IMG/VR virus record: IMGVR_UViG_3300026078_000024
Coordinates: 1 to 64,000 of that record
Length of the DNA stretch: 64,000 bases
Reading direction: 5' to 3' (one strand)
Source of the DNA: a virus
The translations under genes were made by a program, and so were the position numbers. This document shows positions 47,848-56,351 of the stretch, piece by piece (the first letter of the stretch is position 1; every line of letters begins with the position of its first letter). Below the pieces are notes generated by a model that saw only the letters and a program-made list of their open reading frames with translations, did no database searches and was not told the origin of the DNA.

Positions 47848-48281
47848 GCGTCCTCCTCCGGGTGGTTCTTCACCCAGTCGCGGATGACGGATTCGAGGGC
47901 GAGGAGCTTCTCGTTCCCGAGGTTGATCGCGAGGTTGTTCTCGGGGGTGCCGGTGCCGGTCCTCTGGGCGGTCCGCCACTGGACCCGGAACTCCTCGCTC
48001 AACCCGGCGAGCTGGTCCTTGAGGCGCATCAGCTCGCGGATCCGCAGATGATCGGTTACCAAGATTTGAGACATCTTGAGATGCAGGGCTGCATGTTCGT
48101 CCCGGAGTGCCTCGTCGTAGTGGTGCGCGTGCATCGAACTGCCGTGGCTGCTCCCGCACTTGGCGCACACCGGGACGGAGAACGAGGAGATCAGATTGGT
48201 CTTGACCGTCCCGCATTCGCACGTCCACCTCACGCACAACGGGCACGGCGGGACGTACCACCGGCCTTTACGACTGGGCAC
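47844..48281 (-). CDS. Zinc-ribbon and helical protein
   Basis: 145 residues from the GTG at 48281, chosen for GGAGGGG eight bases upstream. YVPPCPLCVRWTCECG, then VCAKCGSSHGSS give two CxxC pairs. The remainder is helical (RIRELMRLKDQLAGLSEEFRVQ). Overlaps the next gene by 14 bases. Function unknown. Confidence 0.7.
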   Translation of the reverse strand: MPSRKGRWYVPPCPLCVRWTCECGTVKTNLISSFSVPVCAKCGSSHGSSMHAHHYDEALRDEHAALHLKMSQILVTDHLRIRELMRLKDQLAGLSEEFRVQWRTAQRTGTGTPENNLAINLGNEKLLALESVIRDWVKNHPEEDA

Positions 48282-48468
48282 GGTGCGGTCCCCTCCGGAC
48301 CGGACGGTGACCGAGGTCGGCGGCATCCGTGGGGGACGGGACGCATCGGGGGCACCGGCGGTGTTCCGTCGGCGCGGCGGTGAGGTACGGGCGGAACGTC
48401 CACGCCCCGCACGTGTCGCACCGTGGGCCTCTCGCGGTGATCGCCGCAAGAGTGGCTTGCCAGTTCAT
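48268..48468 (-). CDS. Small zinc-finger protein
   Basis: 66 residues: ARGPRCDTCGAWTFRP and HRRCPRCVPS form a likely CxxC...CxxC site. GGGATCAACATG start. It is the first gene of the long leftward run starting near 48.47 kb. Confidence 0.7.
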   Translation of the reverse strand: MNWQATLAAITARGPRCDTCGAWTFRPYLTAAPTEHRRCPRCVPSPTDAADLGHRPVRRGPHRAQS

Positions 48469-48550
48469 GTTGATCCCTTCTCCGGGCCGTTGTTTCGCAT
48501 GTACCAAGAATACGTCCCAGTGACTGATCACCACAAACGCATGCGGGGGG

Positions 48551-48556
48551 TCATAA
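48551..48556 (+). promoter_or_regulatory. CATAAT -10-like box ahead of the rightward replication operon
   Basis: CATAAT lies seven bases before the ATG at 48564, so transcription would begin at or next to the start codon (leaderless mRNA, common in actinobacteria). A clear -35 is not visible. The divergent gap 48,469-48,563 separates leftward and rightward gene blocks. Confidence 0.5.
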
Positions 48557-48563
48557 TGGATGC

Positions 48564-48785
48564 ATGACCCTTACGCGCGCCCGGACGGGCACCCCAGACG
48601 TTCTCATCTCACGGCGGGACGCGGCCGACCGGCTCGGATGCCATATCCGGTCGATCGACTACTACCTCAACACCCGGAAGCTGACACGGTACAAGGACGG
48701 ACGCGGCCGGGTGGGGATCGACCCGGAAGAGCTGGACCGCCTCACTTCCTTCACTCCGGCGGTAATCTCTCCGAACCCCCGCTGA
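48564..48785 (+). CDS. Helix-turn-helix DNA-binding protein
   Basis: 73 residues. PDVLISRRDAADRLGCHIRSIDYYLNTRKLTRYKDGRGRVGIDPEELDRL is a MerR/excisionase-type winged helix (HTH_17-like). First gene of the rightward block, probably leaderless. It could regulate the divergent region or serve as an excisionase/initiation factor. Confidence 0.75.
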   Translation: MTLTRARTGTPDVLISRRDAADRLGCHIRSIDYYLNTRKLTRYKDGRGRVGIDPEELDRLTSFTPAVISPNPR

Positions 48786-48815
48786 CCGCCCCGCACCCGG
48801 AAAGGCAAGATCACC

Positions 48816-49052
48816 ATGGACTTTCTGACGTGGTGCCGGTCGAGCGACCGGTGGCGTTCGCATGCATGGGCCAATGATCGTCGTGTCCGGCTGCCCGCAG
48901 ACACCCCCGAGACCCGGGAGGCGTACGAGGAGACCTTCGTCTCCGCCGGGTACGGCGGATACCTGCACCGGCTCGCGGAGGAGACGGTGCACACCGGGTC
49001 GTCCGCATGGGCGGAGTACGTCACGGCCATGGGTGCGGAGGGCGGCTCATGA
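48816..49052 (+). CDS. Hypothetical protein
   Basis: 78 residues (MDFLTWCRSSDRWRSHAW; ETREAYEETFVSAGYGGYLHRLAEE). Start has GGAAAGGCAAGATCACC upstream. ATGA overlap with the polymerase fusion. Function unknown. Confidence 0.7.
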   Translation: MDFLTWCRSSDRWRSHAWANDRRVRLPADTPETREAYEETFVSAGYGGYLHRLAEETVHTGSSAWAEYVTAMGAEGGS

Positions 49053-52000
49053 CCACGGATGCGGAGATCGCTCAGCAGAACGGTCATGTGGAGGGGGCTC
49101 AGGAGAGGGTCCTCGACGCCCTCGGGCACCCGTTCTCCCCCGAGTCGCTGCGAGTGCTGGCGGAGTCGGCGATCACACCGGAGACGGCGGCACGGTACGG
49201 GATCACCGCCGTGGCGGATCCCGATCACATCCCTGACGAGATCTTCGGATCGTGGCACGCGTTCCTCGGCGAGGCCGAGACCGGCATGATCTTCACCTGG
49301 CGGGACACCGACCGGGAGATCCCTCAGTACCGTCCGGACGTGGCGGTGCAGACGCCGGACGAGAAGATCCACAAATACCTCGTCCCGCGCGACTCCGGCA
49401 CCTTCCTCAACCATCTGCGGAACCCCGTCGGCCCGGACGACCCGGTGTTGTTCGTGGAGGGGTCGAAGCAAGGCGTGGCTGCGGCAGCGTGGGCCCCGGA
49501 GGGGTGGGGGGTTGTGGCGGTACCCGGGTGCAACAACTGGGTCGGCACAGACCTCTCATGGGCCGACGGCCGCAAGGTGATCATTCTCTTCGATGCGGAC
49601 TTCACGTCGAACCGTGACGTGTACGACGCGGCAGCCGGGCTGAAGGAGGCGCTGGAGGTCGAGGGCGCGGCGGAGGTGCGGTTCGCGCATCTCGCCGGGG
49701 CACGCAACAAGGACGGTCTCGACGACGTTCTCGGACGGCGGCCGGAGAACCGGCGGACCCTGTACATCGAACGGATCGCCGACATGGCGGCCGACCGTCT
49801 CGGACGGCGGCCCACCCGTTCCGTGCGCGCATCCGCGTATTTCGACGAGAAGGGCCTGTTGGCCCGGACGTCCGCCCTCACCGTTCTCGGCAATCAACCG
49901 GCGGCCCTCGCGGACGGATCCATGATCGCTCTGTACCGGGACGGCGTGTACCGGATCGATCTCGGGGACGAACCGCTGATCGAACAGGTCAAGGATCTCC
50001 TGGGTGAGGACTACCGGCCCGCGCACCGGAAGACGATCGAGGAATATCTCGTCGGCGAGCTGTCCGGTCGAAACCTCCGGGTCGGGCAGAGGTCCACGGA
50101 ACCGCTCCTGAACACCGCGTCGTGCATGATCGACCTCCGCACCGGCGAGGTACTGGATCATGATCCGAAATACCTGAGCACGTTGCAGATCCCGGTCCCG
50201 TGGGTGCCGGACGCGGCGTGTCCGACGTACGAGGCGTGGCTTGAGGACGTGATCCCCGGCCAGGCCGAGGCACTGGAGGAACTCGCGTCCACGATGCTCG
50301 ACCCGTCCCGGACGCCCTTCAAGGCGGCGTTCCTCTACGGGCCGACGCACTCCGGCAAGTCGACGTTCCTGCGGATCATGGAAGCGGTCGCGGGTGCGGC
50401 GAACCGGTCGGCCGTCGATCTCCACCAGCTCGTCGATGATCATTTCATGTCTGCCGAGCTGTATCAGAAGATCTTGAACATCGGGTCCGACATGTCAGCC
50501 GCCCACATCTCCGACGTCTCCCTGTTCAAGAAACTCACCGGCGAGGACCCGGTGCAGGCGAACCGGAAATACGGCCGGACGTTCACCTTCACGAACCGCG
50601 CCCTGTTCGCCTTCTCCGCAAACGAGATCCCCACCGTCGGCGAGACCTCCCGGGCGTACGTGCAACGCATGATGCCATTCCACTTCTTCAACTCGTTCGC
50701 CGGTAACGAACGGCCGGAAATTGAAGAGCGGATGCTCCGCGAGGAACTCCCGGGGATTCTCCGCCGCTGGGTCTCGGCGTGGCGCCGGTTCTCCGAACGC
50801 GGGATCTACCTACCGGTTCCGGAGGACGTGCAGACGGAGTTCGAGACGTCGAGCGACCGAGTCGCCCGGTGGGTGCAGCTCCGGTGCGACGTGCACCCCG
50901 AGGCAATCGGGCAGATGGTCGGCGCGGACAAGGGAGAGACGATCTCCGCTCTCTACTCCTCATTCAAGATCTGGGCGAGGGAGGACGGACCGGCAAACGT
51001 CATGTCACGGCAGAAGTTCTCGGAGCGTCTCCGGCGCATGGATGGGGTCGGGGAGGTACGTCTCGCGCACCGGAACAAGAACCGGGGTCTGAACATCACC
51101 ACGCGGACCGGAGAGGACCGGGAGATCGTTCATGTCCGTTCTGCCCCAGTGACTGACGGAGATGACCGGAATGCCCCGGTGACTGACGCGGATGACCCGA
51201 AGGCTTCCGGTACTGACGGAGATGACCGGAATGCCCCGGTGACTGACGCGGACGCACCAAATGAACCGGTGTCTACCAAGAACGTACGGAATGACAGCAA
51301 TGTCGGTGTCCGTTCTGCCCCAGTCTCTACCGGAAACGTGACGGTTCGTCCCGGTGTGGGTGTGGGTGGTGTTGGTCGAACCCCGGTAAAGGGCATAGCA
51401 GTGGTTCAGAACAAGATCAACGATCTTTCCTCTGAAACTCCCTCATGGACCGAATTCTCTGATAAGACCCACACCGCCAACACCGCCCAGGTCAGAGATG
51501 GTTCTTATACTCACACCGAAGTCACACCCCCCAGGTCAGGGGCCACACCAAGACCCACACCGGGGCAAACCGGTACATCTCCGATAGACACTGGGGCAAA
51601 ACCGGACACCCCCGCTCCCGCGCCCCCCGACAAGACAGGACCGGCCGTGACTTCGAAAACACCCACACTTCCCACACCCCCCAGGTCAGAGCACTGCCCC
51701 GACCCGTTCGCCGACCACACCCCGCCTCCGTCCGCCGTGCCGGTGGGTCTCGACCTGGAGGCATGGGACGCGGAAGATCTCTTCCGTCACGACACCCCGG
51801 TCCTCGGTCCGTACGTCCGTCTCGTGGGTGCCGGTCCGGTCGGAGACGTGGCCACCGGTCGCGCGGAGGTTCTCGAACGCATCCGGGGAGACAACCCGAT
51901 CGTGGGCGTGAACCTCGCCCTGTTCGATCTCCCCGCCCTTGACGTGCACGAGGGGATCCCGGTGGAGGAGACGATCCCCCGGGCGCATGACATCCGGTTC

Positions 52001-53464
52001 GTGGCATTCCAGGACGACCCGCCGACGAGTTACGAGACGAAAGCCGGGCCGCATTACAAGCACTACAACCTGGAATCGCTCGCCAATCGGTATCTCGACG
52101 ACCACAAGTCGGATCTCGGAAAGGCACTCGCCAAAGAATACGGCGGGTGGGGACATATCGCGTACGAGGACGCGCGGTATCACGACTACTGCCGGGACGA
52201 CGTAAACAAGGCTCTCCGTCTCGCGGACGTCCTCCCCATGACCGACTACGACCGGCGGGAAATGCGCGTGGCCGCGATCCTGGCGCGCGCGTCCATCGAG
52301 GGGTTCCGGGTGGACGTCCCGGCCCTCGAACGGCGGATCACGGAGCAGGCGGAGCAGACGGCCGCCGGTCGGCAGATGCTCCACGACCGGTTCGGGTTCC
52401 CCACCCACACCGCCGACGGGAAGAACGTTTCGAAGGCCCCGCAACGGACGGTGGCGGGGAAGAGGGCGTTCGAGGAGGCGCTGAAGTCGTTCGGTGTGGA
52501 TCTAGGTGACTGGCCCCGTGGCAAGGACGGGTCCCTCTCCCTCGGCAAAGAGATCATGGCCGAGGCGATCGTGTGGGCGGAGACGGAGAACCATCCCGCC
52601 CTGGCGATCATGAAGGCGGTCGCCGAGATGAACGGCCTCCGCTCGAACGCGGCCAACATCATGCGGTGCGTGGTGGGGGACCGGGTCCACCCGAGGTTCG
52701 AACCGTTCCAAGCGTTCGGCCGGTGGTCGGTCACCGAGCCGGGCCTGACGGTGCTCAAGAAGAGCTACGAGGACTCCGACCGGATCTTCATGCTGCCCGA
52801 CCCGGGCGAGGCTCTCGTGTCGTTCGACGCGGACCAAGTGGACATCCGGTGCGTGGCGTTCCACTCCCAGGACCCAGGTCTCCTCGCGATCATGCAGGAC
52901 CCGGACCGGGACATCCACTCCGAGATCTCCGATCTCGCGTTCGGCGATCATGAACCCGATCACCGGTTCCACGCCAAGTCGTGCGACCTGGGATGGCTGT
53001 ACGGCCGCACCGTCAACGGTCTGGCCAACACCCCGGGGATCACCCGCGAGGCGGCCGAACGGGTGGACATGACGATGCGGACGCAGTTCAACTCCGTGCC
53101 GGACTGGCAGCATGACGTGCGGCGGGCGGCAGAGGGCCGCGCGTTGCTCGACAACGGGTTCGGGAGGCACTTCCGGTGCGACGAGGGCAGGGAGTACACC
53201 CAGGCACCGGCGGGACACGGTCAGTCGATGACACGGGACGTGGTGGCCGAAGGACTCCTGCGCATGAAGGACCGGCACCCCGAACTGATCCCCCGTCTCC
53301 GCGTCGTCGTCCATGACGAGATCGTGATGTCCATCCCCAGGGCTGATCTTGAGGACGTGAAGCGGGCGGTGATCGAGGATATGACGATCGAACGGGGCGG
53401 CGTGCCGTTCACGTGGGGATCTTCCCCCGCCGGAGACAACTGGGCCGAGTGCTACAAGAAGTGA
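49049..53464 (+). CDS. Primase-helicase-exonuclease-DNA polymerase A fusion
   Basis: 1,471 residues from the ATG that overlaps the previous stop. (i) Residues about 20-260: TOPRIM-like DUF3854 domain, Glu137 in LFVEGSKQG and Asp182/Asp184 in LFDAD. (ii) About 350-690: D5/SF3 helicase, Walker A GPTHSGKST (431-439), then FSANEIPTV (sensor). (iii) About 693-895: low-complexity linker of VTDGDD-type repeats, Pro/Thr-rich. (iv) About 898-1080: 3'-5' exonuclease, Asp902/Glu904 in DLEAW, VNLALFDLPAL and YHDYCRDDV. (v) About 1090-1471: PolA palm/fingers, Asp1260 in SFDADQVD, motif B RFHAKSCDLGWLYG, motif C His1422-Asp1423-Glu1424. Normally these activities sit in two or three genes. The frame is uninterrupted, so all catalytic residues are in one chain and a replisome-in-one is likely. 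Confidence 0.92.
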   Translation: MTTDAEIAQQNGHVEGAQERVLDALGHPFSPESLRVLAESAITPETAARYGITAVADPDHIPDEIFGSWHAFLGEAETGMIFTWRDTDREIPQYRPDVAVQTPDEKIHKYLVPRDSGTFLNHLRNPVGPDDPVLFVEGSKQGVAAAAWAPEGWGVVAVPGCNNWVGTDLSWADGRKVIILFDADFTSNRDVYDAAAGLKEALEVEGAAEVRFAHLAGARNKDGLDDVLGRRPENRRTLYIERIADMAADRLGRRPTRSVRASAYFDEKGLLARTSALTVLGNQPAALADGSMIALYRDGVYRIDLGDEPLIEQVKDLLGEDYRPAHRKTIEEYLVGELSGRNLRVGQRSTEPLLNTASCMIDLRTGEVLDHDPKYLSTLQIPVPWVPDAACPTYEAWLEDVIPGQAEALEELASTMLDPSRTPFKAAFLYGPTHSGKSTFLRIMEAVAGAANRSAVDLHQLVDDHFMSAELYQKILNIGSDMSAAHISDVSLFKKLTGEDPVQANRKYGRTFTFTNRALFAFSANEIPTVGETSRAYVQRMMPFHFFNSFAGNERPEIEERMLREELPGILRRWVSAWRRFSERGIYLPVPEDVQTEFETSSDRVARWVQLRCDVHPEAIGQMVGADKGETISALYSSFKIWAREDGPANVMSRQKFSERLRRMDGVGEVRLAHRNKNRGLNITTRTGEDREIVHVRSAPVTDGDDRNAPVTDADDPKASGTDGDDRNAPVTDADAPNEPVSTKNVRNDSNVGVRSAPVSTGNVTVRPGVGVGGVGRTPVKGIAVVQNKINDLSSETPSWTEFSDKTHTANTAQVRDGSYTHTEVTPPRSGATPRPTPGQTGTSPIDTGAKPDTPAPAPPDKTGPAVTSKTPTLPTPPRSEHCPDPFADHTPPPSAVPVGLDLEAWDAEDLFRHDTPVLGPYVRLVGAGPVGDVATGRAEVLERIRGDNPIVGVNLALFDLPALDVHEGIPVEETIPRAHDIRFVAFQDDPPTSYETKAGPHYKHYNLESLANRYLDDHKSDLGKALAKEYGGWGHIAYEDARYHDYCRDDVNKALRLADVLPMTDYDRREMRVAAILARASIEGFRVDVPALERRITEQAEQTAAGRQMLHDRFGFPTHTADGKNVSKAPQRTVAGKRAFEEALKSFGVDLGDWPRGKDGSLSLGKEIMAEAIVWAETENHPALAIMKAVAEMNGLRSNAANIMRCVVGDRVHPRFEPFQAFGRWSVTEPGLTVLKKSYEDSDRIFMLPDPGEALVSFDADQVDIRCVAFHSQDPGLLAIMQDPDRDIHSEISDLAFGDHEPDHRFHAKSCDLGWLYGRTVNGLANTPGITREAAERVDMTMRTQFNSVPDWQHDVRRAAEGRALLDNGFGRHFRCDEGREYTQAPAGHGQSMTRDVVAEGLLRMKDRHPELIPRLRVVVHDEIVMSIPRADLEDVKRAVIEDMTIERGGVPFTWGSSPAGDNWAECYKK

Positions 53465-53482
53465 TCATGCGCCGACCGGTCG

Positions 53483-53488
53483 TATGAT
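53483..53488 (+). promoter_or_regulatory. GTCGTATGAT box, promoter of the 53.5-kb operon
   Basis: TATGAT in the exact 10-mer GTCGTATGAT, 33 bases before the ATG at 53521 and 19 bases after the polymerase stop. Same box as at 36163 and 40950, here on the plus strand. Confidence 0.55.
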
Positions 53489-53520
53489 GGTGATGGACGA
53501 GAGATAGGACACAAGGGATC

Positions 53521-53964
53521 ATGACGCACAGCATGGACGGGTACGACGACCCCCACGGGCGTGAGTTGGATCTTGCACCCCGTTGGGACGCGGCCCCCGG
53601 TGGGTGGGGGATCGTTCAGGTGAGGATCGCGGGTGCATCGGCCCGCCGGACCTACGCGTACGAGACGGACGAACCGCTGATGATCGGTGACTGGGTGACC
53701 ATCCCCGGCAACGTGGTCAACGAGTTCGGAGGGTTCGGGGTGGTCAAGAGCTATGGCCGCGACGGGTACACCGGTCCCCTGAAGAAGATCATGGCGAAGA
53801 TCCCCGAACCGCCGGAGCTGATGATCCGCATGTCCGTGGTCAAGAGCAAGGACCGGGCGGCGGAGATCTACGATCAGGCGGTGCGCGATGGGTGGCGCGG
53901 TGACCGGCTCACCGCGCTGGCGGTCCTCGGTGAGTCGCGTCTGCGGTCGCGGGGTGTGCGATGA
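53521..53964 (+). CDS. Hypothetical protein (147 aa)
   Basis: 147 residues; AAGGGATC directly before the ATG. A beta-rich middle (GWGIVQVRIAGASARRTYAYETDEPLMIGDWV split into strands; PGNVVNEFGGFGVVKSYG) resembles an SH3/OB barrel; the C-terminus is a basic helix (RAAEIYDQAVRDGW). First gene of a rightward operon of small genes leading to the deazaguanine island. Confidence 0.75.
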   Translation: MTHSMDGYDDPHGRELDLAPRWDAAPGGWGIVQVRIAGASARRTYAYETDEPLMIGDWVTIPGNVVNEFGGFGVVKSYGRDGYTGPLKKIMAKIPEPPELMIRMSVVKSKDRAAEIYDQAVRDGWRGDRLTALAVLGESRLRSRGVR

Positions 53965-54878
53965 TCCTTCTCTGGTTCAAGATCATCTCGTACAAGATCT
54001 ACAAGATGATCACCAAGGAACCCTCGAACCGTGCCGACACAGGGGCAGAGATCGATGTTCCGCGCGCACACGTGAGCTGTGATCATTGCCTGCACGAGGC
54101 GCACGACCGGTCGTGTGCGGAGTGCGGGTGCACGGCGCGACCGGACCTCCCGGACGGGGATGCAGGCGTGCATGTCGGCCTCGACCCGTCCGCTCCCGGC
54201 GGTATCGCTCCGGTGTTCGCCCGGGACGCCCTCCGTCTGGCGGCTCTCGACGAGGACCGCCGGGCGCGGGAGGAGGCCGCCGGTCTCGACCCGTCACGGT
54301 GCCCGTGCGGCGGCCGTCACTTCCCCTCCGCCGACGCGTGCCGGTGGTGCCTGTGCCACGACCCGAGCCGGGTGAACCACCTGAGCCAGGAAGCGGTGGA
54401 CCGTCTCCGGTACGACATGAGCGTCCCCCCGTTCCCGACCCACCCCGTGGCAGAGATCATCCGGAACAGCTACCGTCCGTGCTCGGTGTGCGGCGCGCCG
54501 GACCATGCCGGGGTGACCCACCCCGGGACCGTGGACGGGATCATGGACACCGGGCGCGAGCGGTTCCCCGGACTGGAGACGATCACCCCGGAGGACGTCC
54601 ACGCCGAGATCATGGACAGCTCGCCCGCTAAAGAGATCGTTGTGTGTGGCAGGTGTGGTCACCCCGACCACGGGGCCGGAGACGGCCGCTGCGCCTTCCA
54701 GGTGGCAAGCCGGATGCAGGACGAGGGGTTCCACATGTGCCCCTGCACCGTTCCCCGACATGACCCGCACAAGTGCGAGCATCAGGTGAGTGAGCATGTG
54801 GACAGCGGCTGCATGGTGACCGGCTGCCGGTGCGAGTCCTCGTACGGCACGGCTTGCGGCCGGGAGGGGAACTCATGA
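53961..54878 (+). CDS. Cys-rich multi-zinc-ribbon protein
   Basis: 305 residues with more than twenty Cys in repeated pairs: CDHCLH, CAECGC, CPCGGRHFP, CRWCLCH, CSVCGAPDH, CGRCGHPDHG, CPCTVP, CMVTGCRCES. This could hold six to eight Zn ions. The N-terminus is basic/hydrophobic (MILLWFKIISYKIYKMITK). No enzyme motif. Similar zinc-ribbon arrays in phages bind nucleic acid or RNA polymerase. Unknown. Confidence 0.75.
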   Translation: MILLWFKIISYKIYKMITKEPSNRADTGAEIDVPRAHVSCDHCLHEAHDRSCAECGCTARPDLPDGDAGVHVGLDPSAPGGIAPVFARDALRLAALDEDRRAREEAAGLDPSRCPCGGRHFPSADACRWCLCHDPSRVNHLSQEAVDRLRYDMSVPPFPTHPVAEIIRNSYRPCSVCGAPDHAGVTHPGTVDGIMDTGRERFPGLETITPEDVHAEIMDSSPAKEIVVCGRCGHPDHGAGDGRCAFQVASRMQDEGFHMCPCTVPRHDPHKCEHQVSEHVDSGCMVTGCRCESSYGTACGREGNS

Positions 54879-55030
54879 TCTTCCTTGAGGTTCTCGCGGC
54901 TGCGTGCTGGATCTTCTACACCTTCTGGAAGTTGATGAAGGTGGTCCTCGACCCGCGTCTCGACTGGTCCGTCTCGCCCCTCGCCCTCATGTTCCTCACC
55001 GTCCTCGACGTGCGCAGGAAGCTGGCGTGA
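54875..55030 (+). CDS. Small membrane protein (51 aa)
   Basis: 51 residues with one or two hydrophobic stretches (FLEVLAAACWIFYTFW; PLALMFLTVLDV). ATGA overlap with the previous gene and one-base overlap with the next. Unknown. Confidence 0.65.
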   Translation: MIFLEVLAAACWIFYTFWKLMKVVLDPRLDWSVSPLALMFLTVLDVRRKLA

Positions 55031-55164
55031 TGTGGTGGTGGGTGGTCGGCATGCCGGTCCTGTGGTTCCGCCGGTTGCTGTGCCGCGCCGGTCTCCACGA
55101 CGACATGACCGACGAGTTCGGCGGCTACTCCCCGGTGTGTTTCCGGTGTCACGAGAGGATCTGA
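55030..55164 (+). CDS. Small membrane/Zn protein (44 aa)
   Basis: 44 residues. MWWWVVGMPVLWFRRLLC then CFRCHERI at the end. Coupled to its neighbours (TGATG overlap upstream). Unknown. Confidence 0.6.
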   Translation: MWWWVVGMPVLWFRRLLCRAGLHDDMTDEFGGYSPVCFRCHERI

Positions 55165-55166
55165 CC

Positions 55167-55277
55167 ATGAAGGTGTGCTGCCCCAACTGCCACAGCGAGG
55201 ACGTGAAGGCATCCCCGTCCGGCACGATCTTCCGGTGTCTCGCGTGCCTCTACTCGTGGGTGGTGGCACCGGCATGA
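55167..55277 (+). CDS. Zinc-ribbon micro-protein (36 aa)
   Basis: 36 residues: VCCPNCHSEDVKAS and FRCLACLYSW give a classic CxxC...CxxC rubredoxin-like Zn ribbon. ATGA overlap with the nuclease gene. Could be a Zn-ribbon partner of that nuclease. Confidence 0.65.
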   Translation: MKVCCPNCHSEDVKASPSGTIFRCLACLYSWVVAPA

Positions 55278-55741
55278 GGGCGCGCCGTGCCGAGCACCCG
55301 GGGATCACGTTCCGGTCCAAGCTCGAAGCCCAGTGGTCGGCGATCTTCGATGAGATGGGGTGGACATGGGAGTACGAGCCCGTCCGGTTCGATCTTCCGT
55401 CCGGGATCTACATTCCCGACTTCAAGATCCGCCCACGGGCCGGTGATCCGTTCTGGGTGGAGATCAAAGGACCATGGCCGAACGCCCGTGAGTTCGAGGT
55501 GGCGACGGAAGTCAACATCTACGCACAGACTCCGTTGATCATTCTGTCCGGAGACGTGCCACGGCAGATCAACGGCGGCACGGCGTGGTGGTTCGACCCG
55601 GCAACCGACCGGTGGTCCATGCTGCGCTCCGAGGAGGGCCTGATCCGGGTGTTGTGGCCGGACGCGGCCGACCGGCCGGAACGTCTCGCCGGGTGGGATG
55701 ACGTCCTGGAGAACGGACGCCGGGCGGAGATCATCACATGA
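55274..55741 (+). CDS. PD-(D/E)XK nuclease
   Basis: 155 residues. TFRSKLEAQWSAIFDEMGWTWEYEP is the phage endonuclease start helix; YIPDFKIRPRAGDPFWVEIKGP has the Asp and the Glu-x-Lys of the nuclease core. Similar to phage/Vsr-like single-domain nucleases. It may cut host or unmodified DNA; it sits just upstream of the DNA-modification operon. Confidence 0.87.
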   Translation: MRARRAEHPGITFRSKLEAQWSAIFDEMGWTWEYEPVRFDLPSGIYIPDFKIRPRAGDPFWVEIKGPWPNAREFEVATEVNIYAQTPLIILSGDVPRQINGGTAWWFDPATDRWSMLRSEEGLIRVLWPDAADRPERLAGWDDVLENGRRAEIIT

Positions 55742-55787
55742 GGCGACGTGGTCGCCGGACCTACTCAACGAGGAGCCCTGATGGATC

Positions 55788-55940
55788 ATGTGCTACATCC
55801 CGCGCTGGTACGAGACGGTTCGCGAGGCGAATGAGATCATGCTCCGGCAGTGGCGCCGGGGCGACTGGCGGTTCGGTCATGTGGAGTGGTGTGCGCAGCA
55901 CCACGCCTACCACCTCATGAAGGGCGTGGTCCGTGTTTGA
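55788..55940 (+). CDS. Hypothetical protein (50 aa)
   Basis: 50 residues with many aromatics (MCYIPRWYETVREANEIMLRQWRRGDWRFGH) and His near the end. GAGGAG is 15 bases upstream; the start is in GATCATG. Unknown. Confidence 0.6.
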   Translation: MCYIPRWYETVREANEIMLRQWRRGDWRFGHVEWCAQHHAYHLMKGVVRV

Positions 55941-56148
55941 GGAACTGAAGATCAGGATCAGACAACGGGGGATCGATGTGTTCGGCACGGTGCACGTCGT
56001 GCAGCTCGAAATGCCGATGATCGATTACGACACGGACGGTGTGCCGGAGAACGTGGAGGCGTTGATCCGGAAGATCTTCGAAGAGAAGTTCCCCGGCGCG
56101 GTGCAGGACCCGTTCACCGAGGTGGACCGGGATACCCTCCGGCCATGA
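55933..56148 (+). CDS. Hypothetical protein (71 aa)
   Basis: 71 residues, GTG start overlapping the previous gene by eight bases. Ferredoxin-like alternation (FEELKIRIRQRG; FGTVHVVQLEMPMIDYD; NVEALIRKIFEEKFPG). Unknown. Confidence 0.65.
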   Translation: MFEELKIRIRQRGIDVFGTVHVVQLEMPMIDYDTDGVPENVEALIRKIFEEKFPGAVQDPFTEVDRDTLRP

Positions 56149-56351
56149 ACAATCCTTCGGATGTTCTTCCGAACAAAGAACTGAAGGCACTGGCGGCACA
56201 TCACCGCCGGTGCCTTCTCTGCCGCTATCTGTTCGGGTGCCGTGTCTCCGACCGTCTCCTCACCGCATATCATCACTCCGTTCACATCCCCATGGAGGCG
56301 CCCGGTGCTCCGGTTCCTGCGGTACGAGAAGATCCCCCTCGACGAGCTTGA
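56145..56351 (+). CDS. Small Cys-containing protein
   Basis: 68 residues, ATGA overlap with the previous gene. RRCLLCRYLFGCR may form a Cys site. Its last 47 bases overlap the start of the ParB-TGT gene, so the C-terminus is uncertain. Confidence 0.5.
   Translation: MNNPSDVLPNKELKALAAHHRRCLLCRYLFGCRVSDRLLTAYHHSVHIPMEAPGAPVPAVREDPPRRA

Noticed and set aside
48662-49471. Minus-strand open frame opposite the start of the polymerase fusion
   Set aside because: Shadow of the GC3-biased plus-strand genes; no domain and no coupling with neighbours.
53483-53488. Reading the GTCGTATGAT boxes as restriction or methylation sites
   Set aside because: Their placement just before operon starts, on either strand, fits promoters better; no known enzyme recognises this 10-mer.
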